Source: an uncultured Clostridia bacterium (GTDB lineage: Bacteria; Bacillota; Clostridia; TANB77; CAG-508). From it: a DNA stretch of 64,000 nucleotides. The notes under the pieces were generated by a model. The model was given only the letters and a program-made list of their open reading frames with translations, searched no databases and was not told where the DNA came from. Positions 53,692 through 62,553 of this stretch are shown piece after piece; position 1 is the first letter of the stretch, and every line of letters begins with the position of its first letter. Made by a program: the position numbers and the translations under genes. The stretch is from positions 1 through 64,000 of the forward strand of contig CAKPJC010000001.1 in the NCBI GenBank assembly GCA_934162535.1, read 5' to 3'.

Positions 53692-53708
53692 AAAGAGAGG
53701 AAATAAAA

Positions 53709-54218
53709 ATGAAAATAAATGTAGTAATGGTAGAACCAGAAATACCACAAAACACAGGAAACATAGCAAGGACATGTTCAGCAATAGGGGCGAAGCTTCA
53801 TCTAGTGCATCCTTTAGGATTTCAAATAAGTGACAAATATTTAAAAAGAGCAGGGTTAGATTATTGGGACAAACTAGAAATAGAAGAACATGCATCATTA
53901 AAAAGTTTTTTAGAAAAATACAAACCAGAAGAACATAATATGTTTTTTGCTTCAACGAAATCAAAAAGATGTTACTCAGATGTAGATTATAGTCAAATGG
54001 AAGAAGTATTTATACTATTTGGGAAAGAGACAAAGGGACTTCCAGAAGATGTACTACAAAAATATATGAATAAAGACATAAGAATACCAATGAGAGAAAC
54101 ATTACGTTCATTAAACTTATCAAATTCAGTAGCAATAATAGTATATGAAATATTAAGACAAGTAAAATTTGAAGGGTTACAAGAAACAAGTGAATACTTT
54201 AAAAAAGAATTATATTAA
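53709..54218 (+). CDS. trmL: tRNA (cytidine(34)-2'-O)-methyltransferase TrmL
   Basis: SPOUT-class enzyme that 2'-O-methylates the wobble base of tRNA-Leu isoacceptors. It has 169 residues, the normal length. EPEIPQNTGNIARTCSAIG opens the protein, LFGKETKGLPEDVL forms the knot loop, and IPMRETLRSLNLSNSVAIIVYE is the C-terminal SAM-binding knot. GAGAGGAAA precedes the ATG. Confidence 0.95.
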   Translation: MKINVVMVEPEIPQNTGNIARTCSAIGAKLHLVHPLGFQISDKYLKRAGLDYWDKLEIEEHASLKSFLEKYKPEEHNMFFASTKSKRCYSDVDYSQMEEVFILFGKETKGLPEDVLQKYMNKDIRIPMRETLRSLNLSNSVAIIVYEILRQVKFEGLQETSEYFKKELY

Positions 54219-54291
54219 ATATAAAAACCAAATTGACAAAAACAATAAAAAAACATAGAATAATTGTAAAAAATAAGTGAAGGAGGATTTT

Positions 54292-54756
54292 ATGGATGAT
54301 ATATTTTTAGAATTAATAGACAGAAGAAAAAAAGTTGAAATCGAAATCATACAAGACTGTAATAAATATACAGAAAAATATGGACTAAAACTAACTGACA
54401 AGCAAATAGCAAACATAATAGAAAAAAAGAAAGAAGTATTGAAACAAACAGGAAGAGTAGAATTTGGAAAAAGTATAATAGACCAAATAATACAGAAATT
54501 TTGTGATTCACCATACTTAAATCAAGAAAATTATGAAGAAACAATACAGGACTTAATAGAGATATTTTATGAATACAAAAATGAAACAAAAGATTTAATA
54601 ACTGATGAAGAATTAATAGAAATCATGAAAAAAGGATTTGATGGAAAAGCTAGTGGAGACACTAAATATCTGGAAGGTACAATAATGAGTAAACTAAAAG
54701 AGGATATACTAAATGGAAAACCAGTAGAAAATATAATAAAAGGAGAGTTCAAGTGA
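54292..54756 (+). CDS. DUF6323-like protein, 154 aa
   Basis: A helical soluble protein whose LKLTDKQIANIIEKKKEVLKQTGRVEFG, split after the first half, and FCDSPYLNQENYEETIQDLI match my recollection of the DUF6323 family. That family normally lies directly before a DUF6179 gene. I place the start at ATG 54292, seven bases after AGGAGG; the GTG at 54277 overlaps that site. The stop overlaps the start of the decayed DUF6179 partner (AAGTGA). Function is not known. With the partner gene broken it may no longer serve its original role. Confidence 0.75.
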   Translation: MDDIFLELIDRRKKVEIEIIQDCNKYTEKYGLKLTDKQIANIIEKKKEVLKQTGRVEFGKSIIDQIIQKFCDSPYLNQENYEETIQDLIEIFYEYKNETKDLITDEELIEIMKKGFDGKASGDTKYLEGTIMSKLKEDILNGKPVENIIKGEFK

Positions 54757-55141
54757 AAGAACTTTATAAAATATCTAAGATAGAAAAAGAAAATCTTGAT
54801 TCAAAATCCAGAGTTTAAAGCGTATGACAAAATAATAACAGCAGACTATCCAATATACAATGAAAAAGCATATAAATATGATGGAATAGAATTTATAAGG
54901 CGATATGTAAATTCAATATACTTAGAAAATCAATTTTGCTAAAAGTTCAGAATTGAAAAAATTGAGGACTTATTATTAGGATATTCAGAAAACTATTAAA
55001 AACTAGTTATATGAAAAATTACTAAAAGGTGAAAAGAAATTGCAAGAATATTGTGAAAGCAATTTTAAAATGATTGTAAAACAAATTGAAAATGGTGTAA
55101 AAAACAAAACATTAGATAAAGTATTTATGCCATATTATTAA
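54753..55141 (+). pseudogene. decayed DUF6179-like gene
   Basis: Pieces of one protein appear in different frames. VKELYKISKIEKENLDSKS is followed by a stop. Then comes NPEFKAYDKIITADYPIYNE and DGIEFIRRYVNSIYLENQFC with an in-frame TAA, KFRIEKIEDLLLGYSENY with another stop, and finally LYEKLLKGEKKLQEYCESN to VFMPYY in a shifted frame. The order and phrases fit the C-terminal half of DUF6179, a family of several hundred residues, so most of the gene has been deleted and the rest has stops and frameshifts. Confidence 0.8.
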
Positions 55142-55159
55142 AATAGGGGGAAAATAAAA

Positions 55160-55843
55160 ATGAAGAAAATTGGAAATATCCTTTGGGGAATAGTATTAAT
55201 TATAATTGGAATTATAATAGGAGGAAACGCACTAGGAATTACAAATATAGACATATTTTTTGATGGATGGTGGACACTATTCATAATAATACCATGTTTT
55301 ATTGGACTAATAAAAGATAATGATAAAACAGGAAGCATAATAGGATTAATAGTTGGAATTGCATTATTATTAGGATGCCAAAATATATTAGACTTTGATT
55401 TAGTATGGAAGCTAGCATTTCCAGCAATATTAGTAATACTAGGAGTGTCAATAATATTCAAAGATACAATTGGTGGAAAAATAAATCAGGAAATAAAAAA
55501 TCTAAATGAAAAAAGAAATGATGAAAACAAATATTGTGCAACATTTGCAGGGCAAAATGTAAAATTCGATGAAGAAGAATTTACAGGTGCAGACTTAACA
55601 GCTGTATTTGGAGGTGTTAAATGTGATTTAAGAAGAGCAATAATAAATTCAGATGTAGTAATAAATGCAAGTAGTACATTTGGTGGAATAGAAATATATG
55701 TGCCTACAAATGTAAAAGTAAAAATAAAATCTATTTCGATATTTGGAGGTGTAGAAAATAAGACAAACACAAATGCAGATGAAAATAGTCACACAATATA
55801 CATAAATGGAACTGCAATATTTGGAGGTGTTGAAGTAAAATGA
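55160..55843 (+). CDS. LiaF-like membrane protein
   Basis: A 227-residue protein with about four membrane helices in residues 7-100 (ILWGIVLIIIGIIIGGNALG first) and a C-terminal soluble domain with repeated FGG units: TAVFGGVKCDLR, SSTFGGIEIYVP, SIFGGVEN and AIFGGVEVK. This is the YvqF/LiaF cell-wall-stress domain layout. In Bacillus LiaF represses the LiaRS two-component system, but no sensor or regulator genes are adjacent. AGGGGG lies before the ATG. It overlaps the next gene by four bases. Confidence 0.85.
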   Translation: MKKIGNILWGIVLIIIGIIIGGNALGITNIDIFFDGWWTLFIIIPCFIGLIKDNDKTGSIIGLIVGIALLLGCQNILDFDLVWKLAFPAILVILGVSIIFKDTIGGKINQEIKNLNEKRNDENKYCATFAGQNVKFDEEEFTGADLTAVFGGVKCDLRRAIINSDVVINASSTFGGIEIYVPTNVKVKIKSISIFGGVENKTNTNADENSHTIYINGTAIFGGVEVK

Positions 55844-56673
55844 CAACAGCCCAAAAAATAATAAAATATTTAGCAACTGCACTTGCCATATTCTTAATTA
55901 TTGGAATAATATCAGCCATATTAAATTGTGGATATGCAATCTTAAAAGCAACAGGATTAATTAATAAAGAGAAAAACAATTATAATGGAGAAACAATAAT
56001 AATATCAGGAGAAACAACAGATATATCAAGATTAAAAATTGAATTAGAAACAGCAAGTCTTGAAATTAAAGAAGGAGAGAACTTCAAAGTAGAAACAGAT
56101 AATCCAAAAATTGAATATAAAGAAGATAATGGAATTATAGAAATAAAAGAACAACATCAAAGTTGGAAAAATAACAATAAGAATAATTCATTAGTAGTAT
56201 ATATTCCAGGAAGTATGAAAGAAATAACTAACACAAAAATTGAAACAGGAGCGGGAAATGTAACAATAAATAAACTTAATACACAAGAATTAAATCTAAA
56301 ATTAGGTGCAGGAGAAGTAATTATTGAGAATACAAAAGTAACTCAAAATCTAGAAATTGATGGAGGCGTTGGCAAAAATACTATAAGGTCAAGTGAAATA
56401 AATAACCTAATTGCAGACCTAGGAGTTGGAGAATTTAATTTTTATGGAAAACTTACTGGGAAAAGTGATATAAATTCAGGAGTAGGGGCTGTAAATTTGG
56501 GAATAACAGGGACAAAAGAAGACTATACATTTGAATTTAACAAAGGGGTAGGAAATATATATATTGATGGAGAAAAAATTAGTCAAGAAGGTAAATACGG
56601 AAGTGGAAATAATTATTTAAGCATTGATGGAGGAATAGGAGAAATCAAAATAAATTTTGACAAGGAAAAGTAA
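55840..56673 (+). CDS. LiaG-like / DUF4097 beta-repeat membrane protein
   Basis: A 277-residue protein with a membrane helix at about 11-33 and an extracytoplasmic beta-repeat domain of the DUF4097 type. The strand repeats are easy to follow: IETGAGNVTIN, LKLGAGEVIIEN, IDGGVGKNTIR, ADLGVGEFNFYG, INSGVGAVNLG, FNKGVGNIYIDG and IDGGIGEIKIN. With the LiaF-like protein it forms a two-gene envelope-stress unit; translation is coupled through ATGA. Confidence 0.85.
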   Translation: MTTAQKIIKYLATALAIFLIIGIISAILNCGYAILKATGLINKEKNNYNGETIIISGETTDISRLKIELETASLEIKEGENFKVETDNPKIEYKEDNGIIEIKEQHQSWKNNNKNNSLVVYIPGSMKEITNTKIETGAGNVTINKLNTQELNLKLGAGEVIIENTKVTQNLEIDGGVGKNTIRSSEINNLIADLGVGEFNFYGKLTGKSDINSGVGAVNLGITGTKEDYTFEFNKGVGNIYIDGEKISQEGKYGSGNNYLSIDGGIGEIKINFDKEK

Positions 56674-56677
56674 AAAA

Positions 56678-56706
56678 TTGAAAAAACAGAATAAAAATGG
56701 TATAAT
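56678..56706 (+). promoter_or_regulatory. promoter of the 84-aa gene
   Basis: TTGAAA at 56678-56683 and TATAAT at 56701-56706 with a 17-bp spacer and a TGG extended -10. Confidence 0.75.
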
Positions 56707-56749
56707 ATATGCATAAAGTCCAATAGGACTAATAAAAGGAGGAAGCAAA

Positions 56750-57004
56750 ATGAGTTCTTACGGAACAGTACGGTATGTAGAAAGCATACTGGAGCCACCA
56801 GAAAGTGCCGAGTTTCTCCTGAGGGAACGTTCAGATGACGTCGTACTCGAGAGGTATGAAGGGTACAGATATTCAGAGGTAATCTTTGAATTCAAACCCA
56901 ATGCACTTATTCCGGAGAACATCCGGAACACCCTTAAGAAAGCAAGAGAACTTATTAACAGCCATAAGACCATATGGGTAGTGAGAGAACCTAGAAAAAA
57001 ATAA
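56750..57004 (+). CDS. small uncharacterised protein with atypical composition, 84 aa
   Basis: Unrecognised. A soluble alpha/beta-looking protein with RYSEVIFEFKPNALIPENI and a helix LKKARELINSHKTIWVVRE. Its base composition stands out: the 60-base line at 56761 has 30 G+C, and codons such as CTG, CTC, GTC, CCG and CGT are used that neighbours avoid. AAAGGAGG lies before the ATG, and it has its own promoter and terminator, like the other two composition outliers in this window. Confidence 0.75.
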   Translation: MSSYGTVRYVESILEPPESAEFLLRERSDDVVLERYEGYRYSEVIFEFKPNALIPENIRNTLKKARELINSHKTIWVVREPRKK

Positions 57005-57014
57005 AATCCTCCTA

Positions 57015-57044
57015 AAAGGCCACCAAAAATAAGGTGGTCTTTTT
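57015..57044 (+). terminator. terminator after the 84-aa gene
   Basis: AAAGGCCACC pairs with GGTGGTCTTT (one mismatch) with further T. Confidence 0.85.
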
Positions 57045-57099
57045 CTGATATAAAGAATATGGAGTTCAACAAAAAAACAAAAAAATGTTTGCAAAATAC

Positions 57100-57128
57100 T
57101 TGACAAAACAAAAAAGAAATAATAAAAT
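57100..57128 (+). promoter_or_regulatory. promoter of recN
   Basis: TTGACA at 57100-57105 and TAAAAT at 57123-57128, spacer 17 bp. No LexA-type box was noticed. Confidence 0.75.
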
Positions 57129-57168
57129 AACGACGAACATAAATTTGGGTAGATAAAAGGAGGAGTAT

Positions 57169-58800
57169 ATGATAACAAACTTACACATAAAAAATATAGG
57201 AATAATAGAAGAAATTGAAATAGAACTAAATAAAGGAATGAATGTACTAACAGGAGAAACAGGAGCAGGAAAAAGTTTAATAATAGATTCATTAAACATA
57301 ATATGTGGAGGCAGATTTTCAAAAGAAATGATAAGAAGAGGAGAAAATTATTCATATGTAGAATTATGTATGTATGCTCCAGAAGATCCAAACTCAAAAG
57401 AAGGAAACATCATAATAACAAGAGAAATATATAGTAATGGGAGAAACATGTGTAAAATAAATGGCAGATTAACAACAGTAGCAGAACTAAAAAAATTCAT
57501 GTCAAACTACATAGAAATACATGGACAAAATGACAACCAGCAATTACTAGACAACAGAACACACATAAAATATTTAGATAGCTTTATAGGTAAAGAAATA
57601 GAAAGAGAAAAAGAAAAATATCAAGAAAAATATATAAGATACAACCAAATAAAAAAAGAATTAAGAGAAAACTATGGAGACGAAAAAGAAAAACAAAGAA
57701 AAATTGACTTATTAAAATATCAAGCAAATGAAATATCAGAAGCAAAATTAAAGGATGGAGAAGAAGAAAAACTAGAAGAAAAAAGAAAAATAATAGCCAA
57801 CTCTGAAAAAGTAGCCAAAAATCTAAAAGAGGCAGAAGAAGCAATAGGGGAAAACACAATAGATATAATAGGAAATGCAATAAAAGCGTTAGAAAAAATA
57901 GAAAACATAGACATCAAATATCAACAAACAGCAGAAGAATTAAAAAATATATATTATGGGCTACAGGAAGTATCAAGAAACATATATGAATACAGTGAAG
58001 ACATAGAATATAATGAGCAAGAAATAAATGAAACAGAAAACAGGCTAGATACAATATACAACCTAAAAAGAAAATATGGAAACAACATAAAAGAAATATT
58101 AAAATATCAAAAAGAAGTAGAAGAAGAAATAGAAAAAATAGAAAACCTAGAAGAACACAACAGTAAACTAAAACAAGAACAAAAAGAAATAGAAAAAGAA
58201 ATGAACATAATAGCAGGAAAAATAAGTGAAACAAGAAAAAAATATGCACAAGAACTAAGTTACAAAATAAACCAAGAGCTAATAGAACTTGAAATGAAAA
58301 ATGCTCAAATCAATGTAAGAGTAGACTACAACATAAACGAATACTATGAAAATGGAAAAGATGAAGTAAAAATATACATAAAAACAAATATAGGAGAAAA
58401 AGAAAACGAACTTACAAAAATAGCATCAGGAGGAGAAATGTCAAGAATAATGTTAGCAATAAAAAAAGTACTAGCAGAAACAGACCAAATGCCAACACTA
58501 ATATTTGACGAAATAGACACAGGAATAAGTGGAAAGGCAGGAGTAACAGTAGCAGAAAAAATAAAACACATATCAAAAACACATCAAGTGCTATGTGTAT
58601 CACACTTACCAGCAATAGCAGCAAATGCAGATTATAATTACTATATAAGCAAAAAAGTAGAAAATGACAGAACAAGAACAGAAATCAAATTATTAAATGA
58701 AAAAGAGACAATATGTGAAATAGCCAGAATATCATCAGGAGAAATAAATGAAATAACACTTAAATATGCAAGTGAATTAAGAAATAAAAAAGCATCATAG
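57169..58800 (+). CDS. recN: DNA repair protein RecN
   Basis: SMC-like ATPase used in double-strand-break repair; 543 residues, near the usual 550. Walker A is TGETGAGKS at 28-36, with IEIHGQNDNQQLLD following near 125. A long coiled coil of Lys/Glu repeats spans about 150-370. The C-terminal half has the ABC signature IASGGEMSRIMLAIK and Walker B LIFDEIDTGISGKAG. AAGGAGG lies before the ATG. Confidence 0.97.
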   Translation: MITNLHIKNIGIIEEIEIELNKGMNVLTGETGAGKSLIIDSLNIICGGRFSKEMIRRGENYSYVELCMYAPEDPNSKEGNIIITREIYSNGRNMCKINGRLTTVAELKKFMSNYIEIHGQNDNQQLLDNRTHIKYLDSFIGKEIEREKEKYQEKYIRYNQIKKELRENYGDEKEKQRKIDLLKYQANEISEAKLKDGEEEKLEEKRKIIANSEKVAKNLKEAEEAIGENTIDIIGNAIKALEKIENIDIKYQQTAEELKNIYYGLQEVSRNIYEYSEDIEYNEQEINETENRLDTIYNLKRKYGNNIKEILKYQKEVEEEIEKIENLEEHNSKLKQEQKEIEKEMNIIAGKISETRKKYAQELSYKINQELIELEMKNAQINVRVDYNINEYYENGKDEVKIYIKTNIGEKENELTKIASGGEMSRIMLAIKKVLAETDQMPTLIFDEIDTGISGKAGVTVAEKIKHISKTHQVLCVSHLPAIAANADYNYYISKKVENDRTRTEIKLLNEKETICEIARISSGEINEITLKYASELRNKKAS

Positions 58801-58850
58801 AATTAAGATAATATTAATAAAAAAATATAGAAAAAAAAGAAACAAAATGG

Positions 58851-58856
58851 TATAAT
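58851..58856 (+). promoter_or_regulatory. extended -10 before the DUF4116 gene
   Basis: TGG followed by TATAAT at 58851-58856, 17 bp after a weak TAGAAA. Confidence 0.5.
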
Positions 58857-58878
58857 AAATCCGAAAGAAGGGAATAAA

Positions 58879-59406
58879 ATGCCAGAACCTATTGAAGTTA
58901 CAAAAATGAAACAAAACTCAGAAAACAAAGAATATGTTATTGAAAACGTAAAAAAAACAGGAGCGTTACTAGAATTTGCATGTGACCAACTAAAAGATGA
59001 TAAAGAAGTGGTAATGGAAGCAGTAAAAAACAATCCAGAGGCACTAGAATTTGCAAGTGACAGACTAAAAGGAGACAGAGAAATAGTATATGAGTCAGTA
59101 AGTAATGTGGGGTGGACATATTGCTATGCAAAAGAAAACCTACTAGATGACAAAGAATTGCTAATATCAGGACTAAAGAAAAACGGTCAAATACTATATT
59201 TTGCTACAAAAGAAATGAGAGACGATAAAGAAGTGGTAAAAGAGGCAGTTGCAAATAAACCAATAATAATAAAATATGCAAGTGATAGGCTAAAAGAAGA
59301 CAAAGAGATAGGAAATATAGCAATGCAAAAAAACAAAAAATGCTATGAATTTTTAGGACCGGAACTAAAAAAAGATGAAGAAATACTAAATGTATTAAAT
59401 TCATAA
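58879..59406 (+). CDS. DUF4116 repeat protein
   Basis: A 175-residue helical-repeat protein made almost wholly of 25-residue units beginning with a DKE-like turn: DKEVVMEAVKNNPEALEFA, DREIVYESVSNVGWTYCYA, DKELLISGLKKNGQILYFA, DKEVVKEAVANKPIIIKYA and DKEIGNIAMQKNKKCYEFL, plus a first and a partial last unit. This is the DUF4116 pattern. These proteins are common in protists, giant viruses and some gut bacteria, and may be protein-binding. GAAGGG lies before the ATG. Confidence 0.85.
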   Translation: MPEPIEVTKMKQNSENKEYVIENVKKTGALLEFACDQLKDDKEVVMEAVKNNPEALEFASDRLKGDREIVYESVSNVGWTYCYAKENLLDDKELLISGLKKNGQILYFATKEMRDDKEVVKEAVANKPIIIKYASDRLKEDKEIGNIAMQKNKKCYEFLGPELKKDEEILNVLNS

Positions 59407-59421
59407 AAGAAAGGGGGAAGT

Positions 59422-59434
59422 CGAGTAAAGCTCG
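59422..59434 (+). other. small hairpin between ribosome site and start codon
   Basis: AGGGGGAAG at about 59411-59419 lies more than 20 bases before the ATG at 59441. CGAG/CTCG in between can fold and bring them closer. No other in-frame start is available because a TAA lies at 59426. Confidence 0.4.
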
Positions 59435-59440
59435 GTAAAA

Positions 59441-60046
59441 ATGATAAAATTGAGGAAAATAAATAAGGGACTTATACTAACAATAATAGTAATATTAGCA
59501 TTAGTGATATATTTAGTAGGGGTTGAAAAGCAAAGAGAAGCAGACAAACAAGAAATAAAAAATGCATGTGAGGAATTTTTAAAATTTAGAGACAAATACA
59601 CTGTGTTACCAGAACAAGAACAAACAGTAACAACACCTATATCAGAACAGGTAAAAGAACAAGCTGAAAAAGAATTAAAACAAGAACTTGAAAAACAAAT
59701 GATAAATAATAATGAGGCAATAGAAATACAATACGATTATTTATTATCAACACTACAAAAGGGATATGAAAATGAAAATATAAAATCAAAATGTAAAAGA
59801 ACAATAGACAAAATAACAGAATATGAATTTGACGGAAATCAAGTAACTGTAAGATTTAATTCAACAGAAGAATTAACATATAAATACATAGATCAAGAAA
59901 CAGGAAAAGAGATGGAAAATCAAGAAAAAAATAATTATATTGGAAACGAAATTATATTACAAAAAGTAGATAAACAGTGGAAAATAGTATATTCAACATT
60001 AATTGAGAGTGATAGTTTACAATTTGTTGATACAATAATGAGATAA
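59441..60046 (+). CDS. single-pass membrane-anchored protein, 201 aa
   Basis: An unrecognised protein with a membrane helix at about 10-27 and a charged extracytoplasmic part. NACEEFLKFRDKYTVLPE and the closing VDKQWKIVYSTLIESDSLQF resemble the fold of small NTF2-like or SnoaL-like surface domains. It lies 8 bp before the ABC transporter gene, so it may be an accessory to it. The ribosome site is unusually far from the start (see the hairpin at 59422). Confidence 0.55.
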   Translation: MIKLRKINKGLILTIIVILALVIYLVGVEKQREADKQEIKNACEEFLKFRDKYTVLPEQEQTVTTPISEQVKEQAEKELKQELEKQMINNNEAIEIQYDYLLSTLQKGYENENIKSKCKRTIDKITEYEFDGNQVTVRFNSTEELTYKYIDQETGKEMENQEKNNYIGNEIILQKVDKQWKIVYSTLIESDSLQFVDTIMR

Positions 60047-60063
60047 AAAAAGAGGTGAAAGAA

Positions 60064-60990
60064 TTGAATAAAACAGTGCTTGAAATAAAGAACTTAAATA
60101 AATCATATGGCAAAAGAAAAATAATTGATAATATAAGTTTAGAAGTCAAAGAAGGAGAAATATTCGGATTTTTAGGACCAAATGGTTCAGGTAAAACAAC
60201 AACAATAAAAATGATTTTAAGACTTATAGAAATGGACTCTGGAGAAATAAAAGTAAATGGATATGACAACAAAAAGCAATTTGAAAAAGCAATGGAATGT
60301 ATTGGCGCAATAGTAGAAAATCCAGATATGTATAAATACATGTCTGCAAAAGATAATTTGAAATTACATGCAAGAATAAGAAATATAAAACCAGAAAGAA
60401 TAGATGAAGTTATAAAACTAGTTGGACTAAAAGGAAGAGAAAATGATAAAGTTTCAAAATACTCATTAGGTATGAAACAAAGACTTGGGTTAGCGTTAAC
60501 ACTATTACATAATCCTAAAATACTAATATTAGATGAGCCTACAAATGGATTGGATCCAGCAGGAATAAAGCAATTGAGAGACATATTAAAAGAAATATCT
60601 CATAAAAAGGGGGTTGCTGTATTTGTATCATCACACATATTATCAGAAATGCAATTAATGTGTGATAGAGTGGCAGTTATAGATAACGGAAAAATCGTAA
60701 AAATTCAAAAAGTAAAACAACAAATAAATGAAGAAGAATTAGAAAAAGTAGAATTAAGAGTAATAGAAAAAGAAAAAGCAAATCAAATACTAAAAGAAAA
60801 ATACAATATAACACCTAGCAAAATTGATAATGAAATAGAATTTACAGTAAAAGAAAAAGAACTAGCAGAAATAATAAAAGAATTAGCAGTAAATGATGTA
60901 GGAATAAGAGCGATAATACCAAAAGAGCATACACTTGAAGAAATATTCTTTGATGCAACAAATAAGGGGGAAGATGATGAAAATATTTAG
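60064..60990 (+). CDS. ABC transporter ATP-binding protein
   Basis: A 308-residue ABC ATPase of the antibiotic/lantibiotic or ABC-2 type. Walker A is FLGPNGSGKTTTIKMIL near 40, the signature is KYSLGMKQRLGLALTLL, Walker B is ILILDEPTNGLDP, the switch region is VAVFVSSHIL, and an extra C-terminal domain of about 90 residues follows. I place the start at TTG 60064, seven bases after GAGGTGA; the GTG at 60055 is part of that site. It overlaps the permease gene by 14 bases. The substrate is unknown. Confidence 0.9.
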   Translation: MNKTVLEIKNLNKSYGKRKIIDNISLEVKEGEIFGFLGPNGSGKTTTIKMILRLIEMDSGEIKVNGYDNKKQFEKAMECIGAIVENPDMYKYMSAKDNLKLHARIRNIKPERIDEVIKLVGLKGRENDKVSKYSLGMKQRLGLALTLLHNPKILILDEPTNGLDPAGIKQLRDILKEISHKKGVAVFVSSHILSEMQLMCDRVAVIDNGKIVKIQKVKQQINEEELEKVELRVIEKEKANQILKEKYNITPSKIDNEIEFTVKEKELAEIIKELAVNDVGIRAIIPKEHTLEEIFFDATNKGEDDENI

Positions 60991-62401
60991 ATTATTTATT
61001 AATGAAAATATAAAAACCTGGAAAAAGTTTTCAACCAAAATGTTAATAGTTATTGTTTTACTTTCAATTGTTGCAGTACTTGGAATGGCAAAGCTAATGG
61101 GAAGTCTTGAAGGTAATATCCCATATGTTATTGATAATAATAATGAAGAAAGCATAAAAATGCAAATTGAATATTTAAAAGAAGAATTAAAAAATGCAAA
61201 TCTTGACGAAGAAAGTAAAGCACAAATACAATCACAAATAGATGAATATCAAATTTATTTGGACTATGGAATAGAACAATATGGAAATACATGGAAAAAT
61301 GACATAGTCAATCAAATAACAAATGCAAAATTAAGTGGGGAAACAGAAAAAGTAAATCAATTAATAGGAATATTAAAAGAAAACAGTTTTGAAAAATATG
61401 TAGAAAACCAAAAAGAAATATTGCAACAAGATTTAAAAAATAAAATTATCACAGAACAAGAATACAATGACAGTAAACAAATACTAGAATTAAAAGCAAA
61501 ATATGATATTGGAAAAAATGCAAGAGAAGATAGCTGGAAAAATGATGTAATAAAAGAAATTGAAAATTGTCAAAAAAGTATAAGAACAGGAATAAATCAA
61601 ACAACAAGAAAAGTACTAAAAGTTGAAGAAAAACAAGAATTAGAAAATATTATAAAAATTGATATATATAGATTAGAAAACACAATACCACCAGCACAGC
61701 AAGACTCAAATAATAATTATAGAATGAGATATGAAATGATGGCATCAACATTTGGAATAGCAATAATATCAATAGTAGCAATAATCATAGCTGGTGGTGC
61801 AATATCAACAGAAACATCAGAAGGAACCATAAAATTCTGGGCACTAACGCCAAACAAAAGGTGGAAAATACTAACCGCAAAATTATTATCATTATTATTT
61901 TATATAATAGTAATAACACTAATATGTTCAATATTTAGCATAATAATTGCAAATGTATTTTTTGATGATAGAGGAGAAACCTATCTATATATGCACAATG
62001 GTCAGGTAAAAGAAATTGGAAATACATTATATACAATAGAGCAATACTTAGTAAAATCAATACCAATAATCATATTTGCACTATTTGCAATGATGTTATC
62101 AGTTGTGACAAGAAACACGGCAGTTTCAGTAAGTATAGGAATAGCACTATATATGGGAAATGGAATTTTCATGGCAATAATAAATAATTTTGTACACAAA
62201 GATTGGGTAAAATATATACCATTTAACAATCTTGACATAGCAGATAAAATATTTCCAAATTCAGCAAAATTATTAGATATGGGATTTAACACATTTGCAA
62301 AATCAACATCTCTAGGATTTTCATTTACAGTACTAGGAGTATGTGCAATATTAATGTTAGTTACAATGTATGATAGTTTTAACAAAAGAGATATAATATA
62401 A
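60977..62401 (+). CDS. ABC-2-type transporter permease
   Basis: A 474-residue permease with one helix at about 18-40, a large Lys/Gln-rich extracytoplasmic or helical insert of about 190 residues, and five or more further hydrophobic segments from about 250 (IAIISIVAIIIAGGAISTE and onward). ETSEGTIKFWALTPNKRWKI is the typical cytoplasmic coupling segment of ABC-2 permeases. I place the start at the second ATG of ATGATG, six bases after GGGGG; the upstream in-frame start lies in the ATPase gene. No self-immunity or biosynthesis genes are adjacent. Confidence 0.85.
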   Translation: MKIFRLFINENIKTWKKFSTKMLIVIVLLSIVAVLGMAKLMGSLEGNIPYVIDNNNEESIKMQIEYLKEELKNANLDEESKAQIQSQIDEYQIYLDYGIEQYGNTWKNDIVNQITNAKLSGETEKVNQLIGILKENSFEKYVENQKEILQQDLKNKIITEQEYNDSKQILELKAKYDIGKNAREDSWKNDVIKEIENCQKSIRTGINQTTRKVLKVEEKQELENIIKIDIYRLENTIPPAQQDSNNNYRMRYEMMASTFGIAIISIVAIIIAGGAISTETSEGTIKFWALTPNKRWKILTAKLLSLLFYIIVITLICSIFSIIIANVFFDDRGETYLYMHNGQVKEIGNTLYTIEQYLVKSIPIIIFALFAMMLSVVTRNTAVSVSIGIALYMGNGIFMAIINNFVHKDWVKYIPFNNLDIADKIFPNSAKLLDMGFNTFAKSTSLGFSFTVLGVCAILMLVTMYDSFNKRDII

Positions 62402-62434
62402 AAACAGTAGAAAATAAAAAAATAGCAGAAACAC

Positions 62435-62463
62435 TTGATTTTTATGGAAAAATATAGTACAAT
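62435..62463 (+). promoter_or_regulatory. promoter of rpsO
   Basis: TTGATT at 62435-62440 and TACAAT at 62458-62463, spacer 17 bp. Confidence 0.7.
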
Positions 62464-62489
62464 GGTTGTGTAAAAAATACCTTAAACTT

Positions 62490-62520
62490 AGCTCAATAAA
62501 AGACACCTAGTATTGAAGCT
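62490..62520 (+). promoter_or_regulatory. candidate S15 leader hairpin upstream of rpsO
   Basis: AGCTCAATA and TATTGAAGCT pair with one bulge around a 12-base loop, in the leader about 35 bases before the start. Two ribosome-site-like GGAGG copies follow. S15 represses its own mRNA through leader structures in many bacteria, so this is a plausible autoregulatory element. Confidence 0.5.
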
Positions 62521-62553
62521 CGGTATAAGGAGGAAAAATTAGGAGGTGTAATT

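Noticed and set aside
62490..62520. T-box or other amino-acid riboswitch before rpsO
   Set aside because: There is no T-box sequence or specifier loop; the single hairpin fits an S15 leader better.
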